Source: Paramarasmius palmivorus
Lineage: Eukaryota > Basidiomycota > Agaricomycetes > Agaricales > Marasmiaceae
NCBI GenBank assembly: GCA_037176845.1
Contig: JAYKXP010000093.1
Coordinates: 140,984 to 204,983, forward strand
Reading direction: 5' to 3'
DNA length: 64,000 nucleotides
Every line of letters starts with the position of its first letter. The first letter of the stretch is position 1. Positions 44,321-55,277 of the stretch are shown here, in pieces. The notes below the pieces were generated by a model that did no database searches, was not told the DNA's origin, and was given only the letters and a program-made list of their open reading frames with translations. Position numbers and translations under genes: made by a program.

Positions 44321-45461
44321 ATGTTGTGGTTTCTCTTGATATTGTGCGTTTTCTTTATATTTGCGAGCGTCTGGTAATACTCAAACCTCCCGCGGTAGAC
44401 TAGCAGTGCAGGTGTCTCCGCAACAGTATCACAAAATCATAATTCAAGACGTGCAGACTTCTTGGGCGCCGGCCTCCGCAATCTCACTAATAATTACTTG
44501 GAATTTCAATGACGGAGAGCACAAAAATGAGAAACCCCTGTTCGCTCTTGTGCAAGCATCCGACGATCCCCTTGTATTCAATGCAACCGAGGCTTGCGAG
44601 CTAGCCGCTCCTTGCCTTCCGCTATTCACTCTACCACCGTCAATATCCGGGTAAGACCATGAAGGAGTACTGCTGCTTCGGCTAACTCCTTTCACTTACC
44701 TCAGAGAACTCAAATTTCACTTACAGGCCCATTTGGAGAATGGGTAAGTGGTCATGCGTGATTCGCCTATCTCTAGATTTATTGAACGAGCCTGAAGGTC
44801 AGAAGATTTTGATGACAGACAGATCGCCGTTAACGTCGCTGGAAGTGAAGCTAATGCATCTGTAATCTCTGTCAGGTACGATTTTCTCACCACTCTCATT
44901 TGGAAAGGGCTGAAAGTCTTGCATAGTTTCCCGACGTCTACCATGTCAAGTACGAGTTCAAGCCCTCCCACTGCCACTCCTGCCGCGTCTCACGGCCCGA
45001 ATCCGAACAACCCAACGATCATAGGGGCGGCTGTGGGCAGTGTAACAGGATTCATCCTGATTATGGTTTCCCTGATATGCCTTCTCCGACGCCGCTCCAG
45101 GCGCAGAAAGAGCGCAATCGGATTCAATAGAAATATGATGGTCAAGGGCACAGGTGATCTAGAGGTCGAAGCTGATATGGACCCGCGGCGACACTCAGAT
45201 CACCGATACTCCAGTTTATCCACCGCCTCAGATATCGTATCCGATTCTGAGCTCACGGAAAAGCAAACCGAGAGGCAAATGGAGATCGATGAGCGGTTGC
45301 ATCATCTAAATGATTTATTGGGTACACTGGAAAGTCAGCCGCAGGCGGAGAATGATGGGTCAATAGGGAAGGTTAAGGATAGGATAAAACGATTTACGGT
45401 GTTGAAGGAGGGGGATTGGGCAAGGGAGATGTCGGATGAGAAGCCGGTTGAGCTGAGGTGA
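44321..45461 (+). CDS. A12: receptor-like membrane protein with T1 tail, inverted twin of A13
   Basis: Exons 44321-44343, 44399-44650, 44705-44743, 44798-44875 and 44927-45461 join in frame (all phase 2) to 308 residues. The signal peptide MLWFLLILLAVQVS is split by intron 1 (55 nt, GTGCGT donor). The ectodomain has AISLIITWNFNDG and ACELAAPC. The micro-exon codes ELKFHLQAHLENG, and the next exon SEDFDDRQIAVNV replaces the WLGSF motif. The helix is IIGAAVGSVTGFILIMVSL, then RRRSRR. The T1 tail has GFNRNMMVK, EIDERLHHLNDLLGTLE, KVKDRIKR and EGDWAREMSDEKPVELR. Its ectodomain is nearly identical to A13 on the opposite strand, which carries T2. Confidence 0.75.
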
Positions 45462-45724
45462 AGTTGCTTATCAGGTACGGTATTTTTCGAAATTTGTGGG
45501 GTATTATTTGGGCTCGATTGCGAACACTACAACTTGTGTACATCTTTTATTTATGTATCAATGCATTTTGGTCATCCGGGAGAAACTGCAACCCAAGTAC
45601 TATTCAGATCTCAATAAGATAAAACCAATGGAGGAGCCATCATGTTGGCGCAACTTGCACTGGACGTTTTCCACGCCTGTGAGATCCTAAACTCTCATTC
45701 TGATACGTCTGTTCCTTGAGTAGA

Positions 45725-46867
45725 TCACAATGCATTCTCGTACTCCGGTGGAACGTCAATAAAGTTGCTACCCCCATATTCCGAAGGAGGCACGTGTAAA
45801 TGGCGTGGCCTCCATCCGCTGTCTTCGTGTCGACGAAGTCTCGGTTGCTGAAGCGATGTTATCGGTGGTGGAGGCTCTTCAGTAGCTTGCACTGTATCGG
45901 GATCGGCTTTGGGAGCTTGGGCCTCCATGGTAGGCTGTACTGGGGATTGCGAGACCGAGATTTGGTTATATGTATCACTGGGATGATGTTGCTCTTTTCT
46001 CTGGCGAAGCCCCAGTTTTTCGCGCACTTGCACGTCGGTTGGGTAAGGTGTTATGGCTCGCGTTTGCTCTTTGCCTTTATGACGATTGAAACGTCGCCGA
46101 TGTCGACATAGGCAAAAAGAGGCGATCACAAATGCGATTACACTGCCCACAACCGCCCCTATGATCGTCGACTTGTTCGGATTCGCGTCGTGAGACGCGG
46201 CATGGGTAGTAGTGGGAGAGCTTAAAGTCGTACTTGACATGGTAGGCGTCGAGGAACTATACAATACTTTCAGCCCTTGCAAAACGAGAGCAACAATGGA
46301 CTAATACCTTGAAGGGACTACAGACACATTAACTATACTTCCAGTGACGTTAACGGCGATCTGTCTGTCATCAAAATCTTCTGACCTTCAGGCTCGTTCA
46401 ATAAATCTAGAGATAGGCGAATCACGCATGACCACTTACCCATTCTCCAAATGGGCCTGTAAGTGAAATTTGAGTTCTCTGAGGTAAGTGAAAGGAGTTA
46501 GCCGAAGCAGCAGTACTCCTTCATGGTCTTACCCGGATATTGACGGTGGTAGAGTGAATAGCGGAAGGCAAGGAGCGGCTAGCTCGCAAGCCTCGGTTGC
46601 ATTGAATACCAGGGGCTCGTCGGATGCTTGCACAAGAGCGAACAGGGGTTTCTCATTTGGCTTGTGCTCTCCGTCATTGAAATTCCAGGTAATGTTTAGT
46701 GAGATTGCGGCGGCCGGTGCCCAAGTAGTCTGCACATCTTCAATTATGATTTTGTGATACTGTTGCGAAGAAACCTGCACTGATAGTCTACCGCGGGAGG
46801 CTTGAGTATTATCGGACTCGCACGTAAGTATAAAGAAAACGCACAATAGCAAGAGAAACCACAACAT
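45725..46867 (-). CDS. A13: receptor-like membrane protein with T2 (PPxY) tail
   Basis: Exons 46867-46845, 46787-46533, 46478-46440, 46385-46308 and 46256-45725 join in frame (all phase 2) to 308 residues. Intron 1 (57 nt) has no stop, so a retained form stays open. The ectodomain (AISLNITWNFNDG, ACELAAPC), micro-exon and next exon match A12 almost residue for residue. The stalk ends SHDANPNKSTIIG, the helix is AVVGSVIAFVIASFCLC, then RHRRR. From there the gene differs completely from A12: the T2 tail has RRHEDSGWRPRH and ends FIDVPPEYENAL. Gene conversion or inverted duplication followed by tail replacement would explain the pair. Confidence 0.75.
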
Positions 46868-46950
46868 CCTCGAAATTCTCAACTCCCAAGGTTGGACTAG
46901 TGGACGTTTGATGCGGGGTGTCAAAAAGCCCATTCACCCACACAAGCCGC

Positions 46951-47022
46951 ACCTATATAAAGCGCATCCTATTGAGCGCCTATTCGAGAACCTAGAACAC
47001 AGCATCCTGATCGTCTCCCGGT
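46951..47022 (-). promoter_or_regulatory. A13 promoter and upstream element
   Basis: On the minus strand, GATCGTCTCCCGGT (47009-47022, the inverted upstream element), TAGGCGCTC (46974-46982) and TATATAGG (about 46952-46959) occur in the order conserved before the other genes. Confidence 0.6.
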
Positions 47023-47289
47023 TTCCTTGTGTTCCCAGTATTGATGTGTTGATGTATCACTTGATATTTCCCTCGTAGACTATAAAACAGCATCTGGTCT
47101 GAACAACGTAAAGAGGAAGCGACGAGCGTTCTCGAGAAGGATGGTAACGGACGGCAGCATCAACAGTAATAAATACTTGAGGAACCCGAGGGTCTAGTAG
47201 TGCTTTTACCCCTGGAATCCTCATATATTGTTCACTTCTGATTCCAATGATTGAGTATGAAGATAATCTCGAGACTGTTAATTCTGGTA

Positions 47290-47412
47290 GGCGCGATACA
47301 GACGAAGAATAATGGGTCGATAGTGAAGGACGACGATCGAATAAAGCAGTCGACGGTGTTGAAAGAGGGAGATTGTGCAAGGGAGATCTTGGATGAGAAC
47401 CCGCCAGGTTAA
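47290..47412 (+). pseudogene. T1 tail relic facing A14
   Basis: One frame retains GSIVKDDDRIKQSTVLKEGDCAREILDENPPG-like order, that is KVKDRIKRFTVLKEGDWAREMSDEKP of the T1 tails with several changes, and ends in TAA. It lies tail to tail with A14 (T2 tail, minus strand), just as A12 faces A13. Confidence 0.65.
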
Positions 47413-47506
47413 TCTGGTGATCGTGAGAGTATCTTGCGGTAATTCTGGCAAAACTTGCAAACGGTGAACACTCATTCACATTGCTACATTTGATTTGTTT
47501 TATGTA

Positions 47507-48850
47507 TTACAATGCATTCTCGTATTCTGGAGGAACGTCGATGAGATTACTGCCGCCTGACTCTGATGGTGGCGGCCAAGGAATGTTTCGGGGTCTCCAT
47601 CCGCTATCCTCGTGTCGCCGAAATCGAGGTTCACGGGCCTGCCTCGGTGCTGTTATGCGTTCTGGAGCAGATGGTATCTGTGTCGATACTCTTTCAGGCT
47701 GCAGAGCGACGTTGCGAACTTGTACCTGAGGCTCCGTGTCTCTCTCTGAGTCATGAAGTCGTTGGTGTTTACGTTCGCAACGTCGCAATTTATCGCAAAC
47801 TTGTATGAGAGCCGGATAAGGTGTAATACTTCCTTGGTATGATCCATGATGGTCATTCAACGAGCGGTGCGAACGGCGCCAACGTCGGAATAGATATATG
47901 GAGAGTGATATGATCGTGATTGCTAGGATGATGGAGCCCACAGTAACGCCAATAGCCATTGGCTTGGACTTCAATATGCTCGGATGCTTGCCTACAACGG
48001 GGACATAATTATAGGGTCTATGCCAATCGAATTATAAATGACGAACCCGACTCTGAAGTAGGCCTTCCCGTTTCTGAGGACGTTATTGTCTCCACCGGTG
48101 TGGAATCTGAAGCTGTCGTTCGGGGGTTAGCTGATGAGGTGCTGTCAGTGGGTCTTGATCCCATAGTCGTTAAACTGCTTGCGAAGGATTAAATGAGTTT
48201 CCGAGTGAATATGCACCTAATGAATCGCGAACCTTGCTTCCGTTACAGCAATACGGCTACCTATGGGAAAACGCCAGTCTTTGCTATACATCTCTGTTAG
48301 TCCATGATGGATTTGAAAGCTACCGCGTAATCACCCCCCAAGTTCCAAGTGGTAGGTCCTATGTTGGCATTAGTCATGCTACCCAGCATCCAAGTTTGGC
48401 ACCTCTACCCTGCTTTCGTTGCAATGAATGAAAATTTCCCAGTTGTCTGCCCCTTGGTGCACGTCATTTGAATCGTACTTGATCGCTCTTGGACGGAGGG
48501 CTCGTCTTGTACAAGGACAACTCTGAGCGAGTCTAGGTTTTGCCCAGGCAAAAGAGGGAAGCCCCAAGAAGCACTAGCTGGTACATTAACGGTTCCAGTA
48601 GAGGGTGCTGAGACGAAAAATTTGCTCCAGCCAGCTTGATCATGACGGTCTTGGAGTTGACCCCTCTCAACGCGACTATTGATTGGACCATTTAAATCCA
48701 TGGCAACAGTTATCCTGTACCAAGAATGTTGATACAAGCATTAGTGGAAAACATTCATGTGCAACTCACAGTATGAGGAGGATGCTAGCGAGAGTGATAG
48801 AGAACAACAGGCCGTGGGAGAGTTTCCGACGAGGCTTTGTACTAACGGAT
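47507..48850 (-). pseudogene. A14: receptor-like gene with T2 tail, start codon missing
   Basis: Minus-strand exons about 48850-48770, 48714-48409, 48358-48335, 48283-48233, 48174-48047 and 47991-47507 are in frame. They code a hydrophobic leader (LLFSITLASILLIL), an ectodomain with SAPSTGTVNVPASASW and no cysteine pair, the micro-exon TYHLELGG, the exon RFPIGSRIAVTEAR, a Ser/Thr stalk, the helix IGVTVGSIILAITIISLSI, then FRRWRR. The T2 tail has FRRHEDSGWRP and ends IDVPPEYENAL. Upstream of the leader the frame runs into TAA without an ATG. The copy A15 has an ATG in sequence that is deleted here. It may be non-functional. Confidence 0.55.
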
Positions 48851-48859
48851 TAATCCTCT

Positions 48860-50019
48860 CACATCCTTAGAAGCACTGGTATCAACTGCGGAACCAATGT
48901 CTCAAGGTGATTATCAAGCCTAGGGCACGTGATCGGAGTGTTCGGCCAAGCAAAACTTGCGCAGGATCTCATAAGCAACATCGCTTTTTTTATGTTCCCT
49001 TTCTTCCCCTGTTCTCGCTCAGCATAGGACGCAACATGGTACGCCTCACGCTTACTTTTCTGATAGCTGACTGTTATCAGATCTGTCTCATCTACGTACG
49101 CCGAAGCACTGTTTACGACTACGGTCTATTCTTGACGAATCAGGCCTCTGATGACTGCGCAAAAAATATCGCTCTCTGAGTAGGATGATTGGGATGGCAT
49201 TGATGACGAGCTAGGGATGCTTCGGGTCAAGCTGCGTTCCTCCACGATTTCATTCCTGATAATGTACTAATCCAATCACAAACCACCCGAGTCGTCAATA
49301 CAACCCGCTTATCAGCCGTCGCACGCAAGTCATGTATAAGCAGATGTTTCAGCATCTCGTCCTTCCTCTCCCTCAGCAACTGTAGGCTATCGCCTCCTCC
49401 GCCGTTCGCCTCCAGTCTGGTGTCCATCTCGCTCTCCGTAACACGCTGATACAACTCTCATGTCCGACTCTGCCCCCTTTGGCTTGTCAACGCTCATGCC
49501 TCATTACCTGGCTCGATCCCTTTCTTGTAGTGTGTGGAAAGGGAGGGGTATACTGGGAAGAGGTTATACAGTAAGTACGTTCGGAAACGCATGCACTCAC
49601 TTTCCCTGGCTATTCGTCCTGAAACGGCGCCTCCTCATGCCCCCTTTGCGACAACAAGCTCTCACCCCCTCCTCCTGCTACAATACCGAGAGGTTAGAAG
49701 CCTATCCGATATCCCTCTCTCGATTCGTTAATCTACCGCAGAGCATCGCCCTACATACTTTCCCCCATGGTCATCATCGGGTAATAATTACAGGAAAGGA
49801 GGAGTTCCTGACTATCACCAGTTGAACCTTGTACTGTATGCACCCTTTATGTCGAATGATACTCTCTTAACGTTCATTCGACCGCAGAGCTTCGCATACC
49901 CCGGTACTTCTATTACTAATCAAACCGACCCGTGTCATCGCCCATCTTGGGGCAAGAGAACCATCCAATGCGACCGAGACCAGCGAACACAGTATCTACG
50001 TTTCATTGATTTGAATCTT
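48860..50019. other. A14 upstream flank, no supported gene
   Basis: Duplicated at 52980-54135 with high similarity, and more weakly near 54330-55260 before A16. Open frames (for example 49460-49825) are not preserved in the second copy, so they are not called genes. Confidence 0.5.
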
Positions 50020-50827
50020 TCAATTATGATTTTCTGATACTGTTGCGAAGAAACCTGCGCTGCAAGCCTCCCGCAAAAACCTCTAGTACTTATTACCAGA
50101 TACTCGAATATATGAAGAAAACCAAGAGGAACCACGACATCCTCGAAATTTTCGACTCTCAAGGCTGTATCAGTGGACGTTTGATGCGGGGTCCCATTCA
50201 CTCACACAGGGTCTACCTATACACAGCTCGAGAACCTAGGTCACAGCATCCTGATCATCTCCCGGTTTCCTTGTGTTTCCTGTATTGATATATTGACGTA
50301 TCACTGGATATTCCCCTCGTAGACTATAGAACATCCAGTCTAAACACCGTAAAGAAGAAGCTACGAGCGTTCTCGAGAAGGATGGTAACTTGGGCAACAA
50401 CGGGAACCCGATAAAGTCTATTAGGATGACATAAATTTACTCCTGGCATTCTCATATATCACCTATGATCCTAGGACCTATTGATCGAGGATAAAAATGA
50501 CGAAGATCACCGTTAAGTCTGGCAGACGGGATATGTGTTCATGTTCTCTTGGCACTCTTCGAGAACCGTCTTCGCCTGCACAAAAGTCCACAACGCTTCA
50601 ACATCAGCATCCGGATCTAATTGATATCATGTAACGCATCTGCGTCAACTTCACCACACACGGCTGCGTATGACCTGTGTATATTCGAGTAACCGAACGG
50701 AAAGCTACGAGGAGCTAAACCGACGCGGGCGACATGGTAAAGAAGCAACAAATGAGTAAGGTACGTAACGTAGGTAAAAGCGAAAAGGTATCCCTGATAC
50801 GAACGCTAATACGAGCGCCTTTTCGAT

Positions 50828-51022
50828 CGATGCAGCCTACGTTGGAGATCAATGACTCGCTGCATCATCTGCAGGATTTACCAAGTACGTGGGAAGGTCA
50901 ACGGCAGACAGAGAATAATGGGTCGATAGTGAAGGTCAAGGATCGGATAAAGCAGTGAACGGTGTTGAGAGAAGGGGATTGGGTAACGGAGATTCGAATG
51001 AGAAGCCGATTGAGGTGGGGTG
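50828..51022 (+). pseudogene. T1 tail relic 1
   Basis: Codes EINDSLHHLQDLPSTWE, then GSIVKVKDRIKQ and a TGA. Out of frame beyond it lie the remains of the LKEGDW..EKP end and GGGGTGA. It is a degraded T1 tail without membrane exon. Confidence 0.7.
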
Positions 51023-51310
51023 ACTTGCTGAGAGTGGTTTGTTCAAAAATCTTGTAATTCTGTGAAAATCTGCAAACGGTAAACACCCATTCACCTTGTT
51101 ACATGTGATTTATTTTTACCCCTGGAATCCTCATATATTGTTCACTTCTGATTCCAATGATTGAGTATGAAGATAATCTCGAGACTGTTAATTCTGGTAG
51201 GCGCGATATGTGTTCATGTCCTCTTGGCAATCTCCGAGAACCGTCCTCGCCTGCACAAAAATCCACAACGCTTCAACATCAGCATCTGCATCTAACTGAT
51301 ATAACCTTCA

Positions 51311-51499
51311 ATGCAGCCTACATCGGAGATCAATGACTCGTTGCATCATCTGCAGGATTTATCAAGTACTTTGGAAAGTCAACCACAGACGGAGAATGAT
51401 GGGTTGATAGTGAAGGACGACGATCGAATAAAGCAGTCGACGGTGTTGAAAGAGGGAGATTGTGCAAGGGAGATCTTGGATGAGAACCCGCCAGGTTAA
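51311..51499 (+). pseudogene. T1 tail relic 2, facing A15
   Basis: Codes EINDSLHHLQDLSSTLESQ, then VKDDDRIKQ and LKEGDCAREILDENPPG, ending in TAA. It is a fuller copy of the relic at 47290. It is 95 bp from the A15 stop codon on the opposite strand. Confidence 0.75.
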
Positions 51500-51593
51500 T
51501 CTGGTGATCGTGAGAGTATCTTGCGGTAATTCTGGCAAAACTTGCAAACGGTGAACACTCATTCACATTGATACATTTGATTTGTTTTATGTA

Positions 51594-52929
51594 TTACAAT
51601 GCATTCTCGTATTCTGGAGGAACGTCGATGAGATTACTGCCGCCTGACTCTGACGGTGGAGGCCAAGGAGTATTTCGGGGTCTCCATCCGCTATCCTCGT
51701 GTCGCCGGAATCGAGGTGCACGGGCCTGCCTCGGTGCTGTCATGCGTTCCGGAACAGATGGTATCTGTGTCGATACTCTTTCAGACTCCAGAGTGACGTT
51801 GCGAACTTGTACCCCAGGCTCCGTGCCCGATCCAAGAAGTCGTTGGTGTTTATGCTCATGACGTCGCAATTTATCGCGAACTTGGATGAGAGCCGGATAG
51901 GGTGTAATACTTCCTTGGTATGGTTCATGATCGTCATTCATCGAGCGGTGCGAACGGCGCCAACGTCGGAATAGATATATGGAGAGTGATATGATCGTGA
52001 TGGCCAGGATGATGGAGCCCACAGTGACGCCAATAGCCATTGGCTTGGACTTCAATATGCTCGGTTGCTTGCCTGCAACGAGAACGTAATTATAGGCTCC
52101 CATGCCAATTGAAGTATAAATAACAAACCCGAATCTGAAGTAGGCCGTCCCGTTTCTGAGGACGTTATTGTCTCCACCGGTGTGGAATGTGAAGCTATTG
52201 GTCGGGGAACAGGCGACGATGGAGTGGTGCTGGCGGAGCTTGATCTCGCAGTGGTTGGACTGCTGGCGAAAGATGAGATGTGTCTCCGAGTGAATATGCC
52301 CCTAATGAATCGCCAACCTTGCTTCCGTTACAACAATACGGCTACCTATTGGGACGCGCTGTCGACTATACATCTCTGTTAGTCCATGACGGATTTGAAA
52401 AGTAAGGCGCAATAAAATTCACCCCCAAGCTTCCAGGTGGTAGGTTCTATTTCGGTATTAGTCATGCTACCCTAACATCCAAGTTTGACACCTCTACCCT
52501 GCTTTCGTTGCAATGAATGAAAATTTCCCAGTTGTCTGCCCCTTGGTGAACGTCGTTTGAATCGTACTTGATCGCTCTGCAACGGAGGGCTCGTCTTGTA
52601 CGAGGACAATTCTGAGCGAGTCTAGGTTAAGCCCAGAGAAAAAAGGATAGTTCCAAGAAGCATTAGCTGGTACATTAACAGTTCCCGTAGAGGGTGTTGA
52701 CCAGGAGAATTTGCCCCAGTCTCCACTGGAATCTTTTGAACCATTCGAATCCATGGGAGCAGTTATCTTGTACCAATAATGTTGATACAAGCATTAGCGG
52801 AAAATGTTCATGTGCAACTCACGGTATGAGGAGGATGCTAGCGAGCGTGATGGAGAATAAGTAAGTAGGCCGTGAGATTGGACAAAAGAGTTTTCGACGA
52901 GGCTTTGTAGAACACAAATTGATCATCAT
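51594..52929 (-). CDS. A15: receptor-like membrane protein with T2 (PPxY) tail
   Basis: Minus-strand exons 52929-52823, 52725-52498, 52446-52423, 52365-52318, 52259-52129 and 52072-51594 join in frame to 338 residues. The leader contains YLFSITLASILLI. In A14 and A16 exon 2 begins at an acceptor followed by GATA. Here that acceptor is shifted by a G-to-A change (TACAAG) and would give an immediate stop, so I used the in-frame acceptor TTCCAG at 52726, which shortens the ectodomain start. The ectodomain has STPSTGTVNVPANASW, the micro-exon TYHLEAWG, then RVPIGSRIVVTEAR. The helix is IGVTVGSIILAITIISLSI, then FRRWRR. The T2 tail ends LIDVPPEYENAL. Confidence 0.6.
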
Positions 52930-52979
52930 ATCTCCCGTTGTCGATGCAGCGCTCCATCACATCCTTCGATATCAACAGA

Positions 52980-55277
52980 AGCACTGCTATCAACTGCGGA
53001 ACCAATGATTATCACGCCCAGGGCACGTGATTGGAGTGTTCGGCGATTGGCCAAGCAAAACTAGCACAGGATCACATAAGCAACATCGCTTTTTTCATGT
53101 TCCCTTTCTTCCCCTGTTCTCGCTCAGCATAGATGGTACGCCTCACGCTTACTTTTCTGATAGCTGACTGCTATCAGATCTGTCTCATTTACGTCCGCCG
53201 AAGCACTGTTTACAACCACGGTCTATTCCTGGCGAATCAGGCCTCTGATAACTGCGCAAAAAATATCTCTCTCCGAACAGGGTGACTGGGATGGTATTGG
53301 TGACAAGCTAGGGATGAGTTGGGACAAGCTGCGTTACGCCATGATTCCATTCCTGATAATGTACTGGTCTAATCACAAACCAACCAATCAGCCGTCGCAC
53401 GCAAGTCATGTATACGAAGCTATTCCAGCACCTCGTCCTTCCTCTCCCTCAGGAACTGTACGCTATCGCCTCCGCCGTTCGCCTCCATTCTGGTGTCCAC
53501 CTCGCTCTCCGTAACACGCTGATACAAGTTACAACTCTCTTATATGTCCGACTCTGCTCCCTTTGACTTGTCAACGCTCATGCCTCGTTATCTGGCTCGA
53601 TCCCTTTCTTGTAGTGTGTGGAAAAGGAGGGGTATACTGGGAAGAAGTTACACAGTAAGCATGTTCGGAAACGCGTGTGCTCACGTTCCTCGGCTATTCG
53701 TCCTGAAACGGCGCCTCCTCATGCCCCTTTGCGACAACAAGCTCTCATCCGCTCCTCCTGCTACAATACCGAGAAATTAGAAGCCTATCCGATACCCCTC
53801 TCTCGATTCGTTGGTATACCGCAGAACATTACCCCTATATACTATCCTCCATGGTCATCATCGCCCGACAATTACAGGAAAGGAGGAGTTCCTGACTTTA
53901 TCATCGGGTGAACCTTGTACTATATGCACCCTTCATGTCTAATGATACTCTCTTTTAACGACCATTCGACCGCACCCTCGTTTCAACTTGCAGAGCTTCG
54001 CATACCCCGGCACTTCTGTTACTCATCGACCCGATCCGTGTCATCACTTTCTGCCGCCGATCTTGGGCAAGAGAACCATCCAATGCGACCGAGACCGGCA
54101 AAGACAGTATCTACGTTTCTTTGATTTGAATCTTTCGAATCAGAATCAACCCAGCCTCCAGCCTTACATAACCAACCGGCTCTCTTGCATCGAAGACCAT
54201 CATCGCAGTTCCTCGTTTTCCGCTCTCTGTCTATGGAGAGTTGATTGATGTCAGTATTCGTGCGCAAAAGGTATTCTCCCAGTGAATCAGACCTCTAGTA
54301 ACCATCTGAGCGATATAGATTCATCTCCTGTTTGGATAATTGGGATGGTATCAGGCAAGAGTTGAGGATGGATTGGGACAAGGTACGTTACTCTACTTCT
54401 ATTCCCGATCATATTGATACATCAGTAGCTCTAGCAATCCATACTTCCTCACATCCGAGCCGACACATTCATCTGCTCACACGCAGCGCCATATATACAA
54501 GTCGTTCCAGCAGTGCAGACTGGTGCACCTTCTGCCATTAGCGTCGACCTTTCTCTCTTGCCATCACGCTGGTTCCTAGTCAGACCAACTCAGCTGTCTG
54601 TAAGCTGCGTGGAGATGGGTAGGCGATTACGTGGGTTTAAGGTATAGACGCTCGGCAGCACATGTCCCGGAGAAGATGTGCTTACACTCCTATATTTGGT
54701 ATCACATTTCGTCTCACAGCTATTAAAAAACACTAGATCCACCTTCCCCCTTCTCCTTCCCCTGCCACAATACCGTGCATTTGAGATATATACATCCCTC
54801 ACTTCGCCCATCTTGCGGAGCACCACCTTATACACTCACCTATGTCACCATGATCGCGTTGTGCTGCACACATTCTGTGTGTCTGTATTTAGAACGGTCT
54901 CTTCAAACATTCTTTCGAGCACGCTACTAGTACTTCGCAACTTCACATATTGTAGAGCCTTCAGCATCGCCTGGCTGCCGAATTTCGGCGCATCTTCGGC
55001 AAGGAAACGATCAAATGTGACCGAGATCGGCAGGTAGCAACCTGTGCGTTCCGACCCGGTCGCTGGCCGTTCTGTAGCCTGAGTTACTAGCTCCCGTTCT
55101 CACTGCATCATTCACCGTCAGCATATAAATCATGCAGCCTTGTGGAACCCATCTCATCGACACTATGTCAACCTTAAATGATAATCAATAGATGGTAGAT
55201 AGGTCAGGATCCGTGTCTCTCTGCATCGCAATTGGCATGAAGATGACTGATTTATGCTCTAAAAAGCTACGCCGGCC
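52980..55277. other. Upstream flank of A15 and A16, no supported gene
   Basis: 52980-54135 duplicates 48900-50019. 54330-54560 resembles 53310-53540 and lies before A16, so the flank was duplicated with the gene. TAGACGCTC occurs near 54647 without a TATA box in the usual place. No coding frame is conserved. Confidence 0.45.

Larger units (their letters stand above)
44100..47080. repeat. Large inverted repeat (arms about 0.95 kb) containing A12 and A13
   Basis: From about 44105 to 45060 the plus strand matches the minus strand from about 47075 to 46100: promoter block, signal exon, ectodomain, micro-exon and start of the last exon. The centre (45.06-46.1 kb) holds two different tails, T1 on the plus and T2 on the minus strand, meeting tail to tail. 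The arms appear over 90% identical by eye. Confidence 0.75.
46740..50019. repeat. Tandem duplication, copy 1
   Basis: This block corresponds to 50020-54135 in the same order: a piece of the A13 5' exon and promoter, the T1-tail relic, the A14/A15 gene and its long upstream flank. The junction at 50019/50020 joins the end of the flank directly to the A13-like fragment (ATTATGATTTTCTGATACTG). Copy 1 lacks part of the stretch between promoter remnant and T1 relic. Confidence 0.7.
50020..54135. repeat. Tandem duplication, copy 2
   Basis: Second copy of 46740-50019. It begins with a broken A13-like 5' exon and promoter (50020-50290, including GATCATCTCCCGGT at 50253-50266), continues with two T1-tail relics, then A15 and its upstream flank, and ends near TTGATTTGAATCTTTC. 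Confidence 0.7.

Noticed and set aside
44321..44650. Apparent 2-nt frameshift in the A12 signal peptide relative to A13
   Set aside because: The difference falls inside a conserved intron (44344-44398). Splicing it restores the frame, as in A7, A8, A11 and A13.
49460..49825. 121-codon frame upstream of A14
   Set aside because: The frame is not preserved in the duplicated copy near 53544-53911.
52498..52766. A15 as a pseudogene because its usual exon 2 acceptor leads to a stop
   Set aside because: A downstream in-frame acceptor (TTCCAG) gives a continuous 338-residue product, so it is kept as a possible gene.
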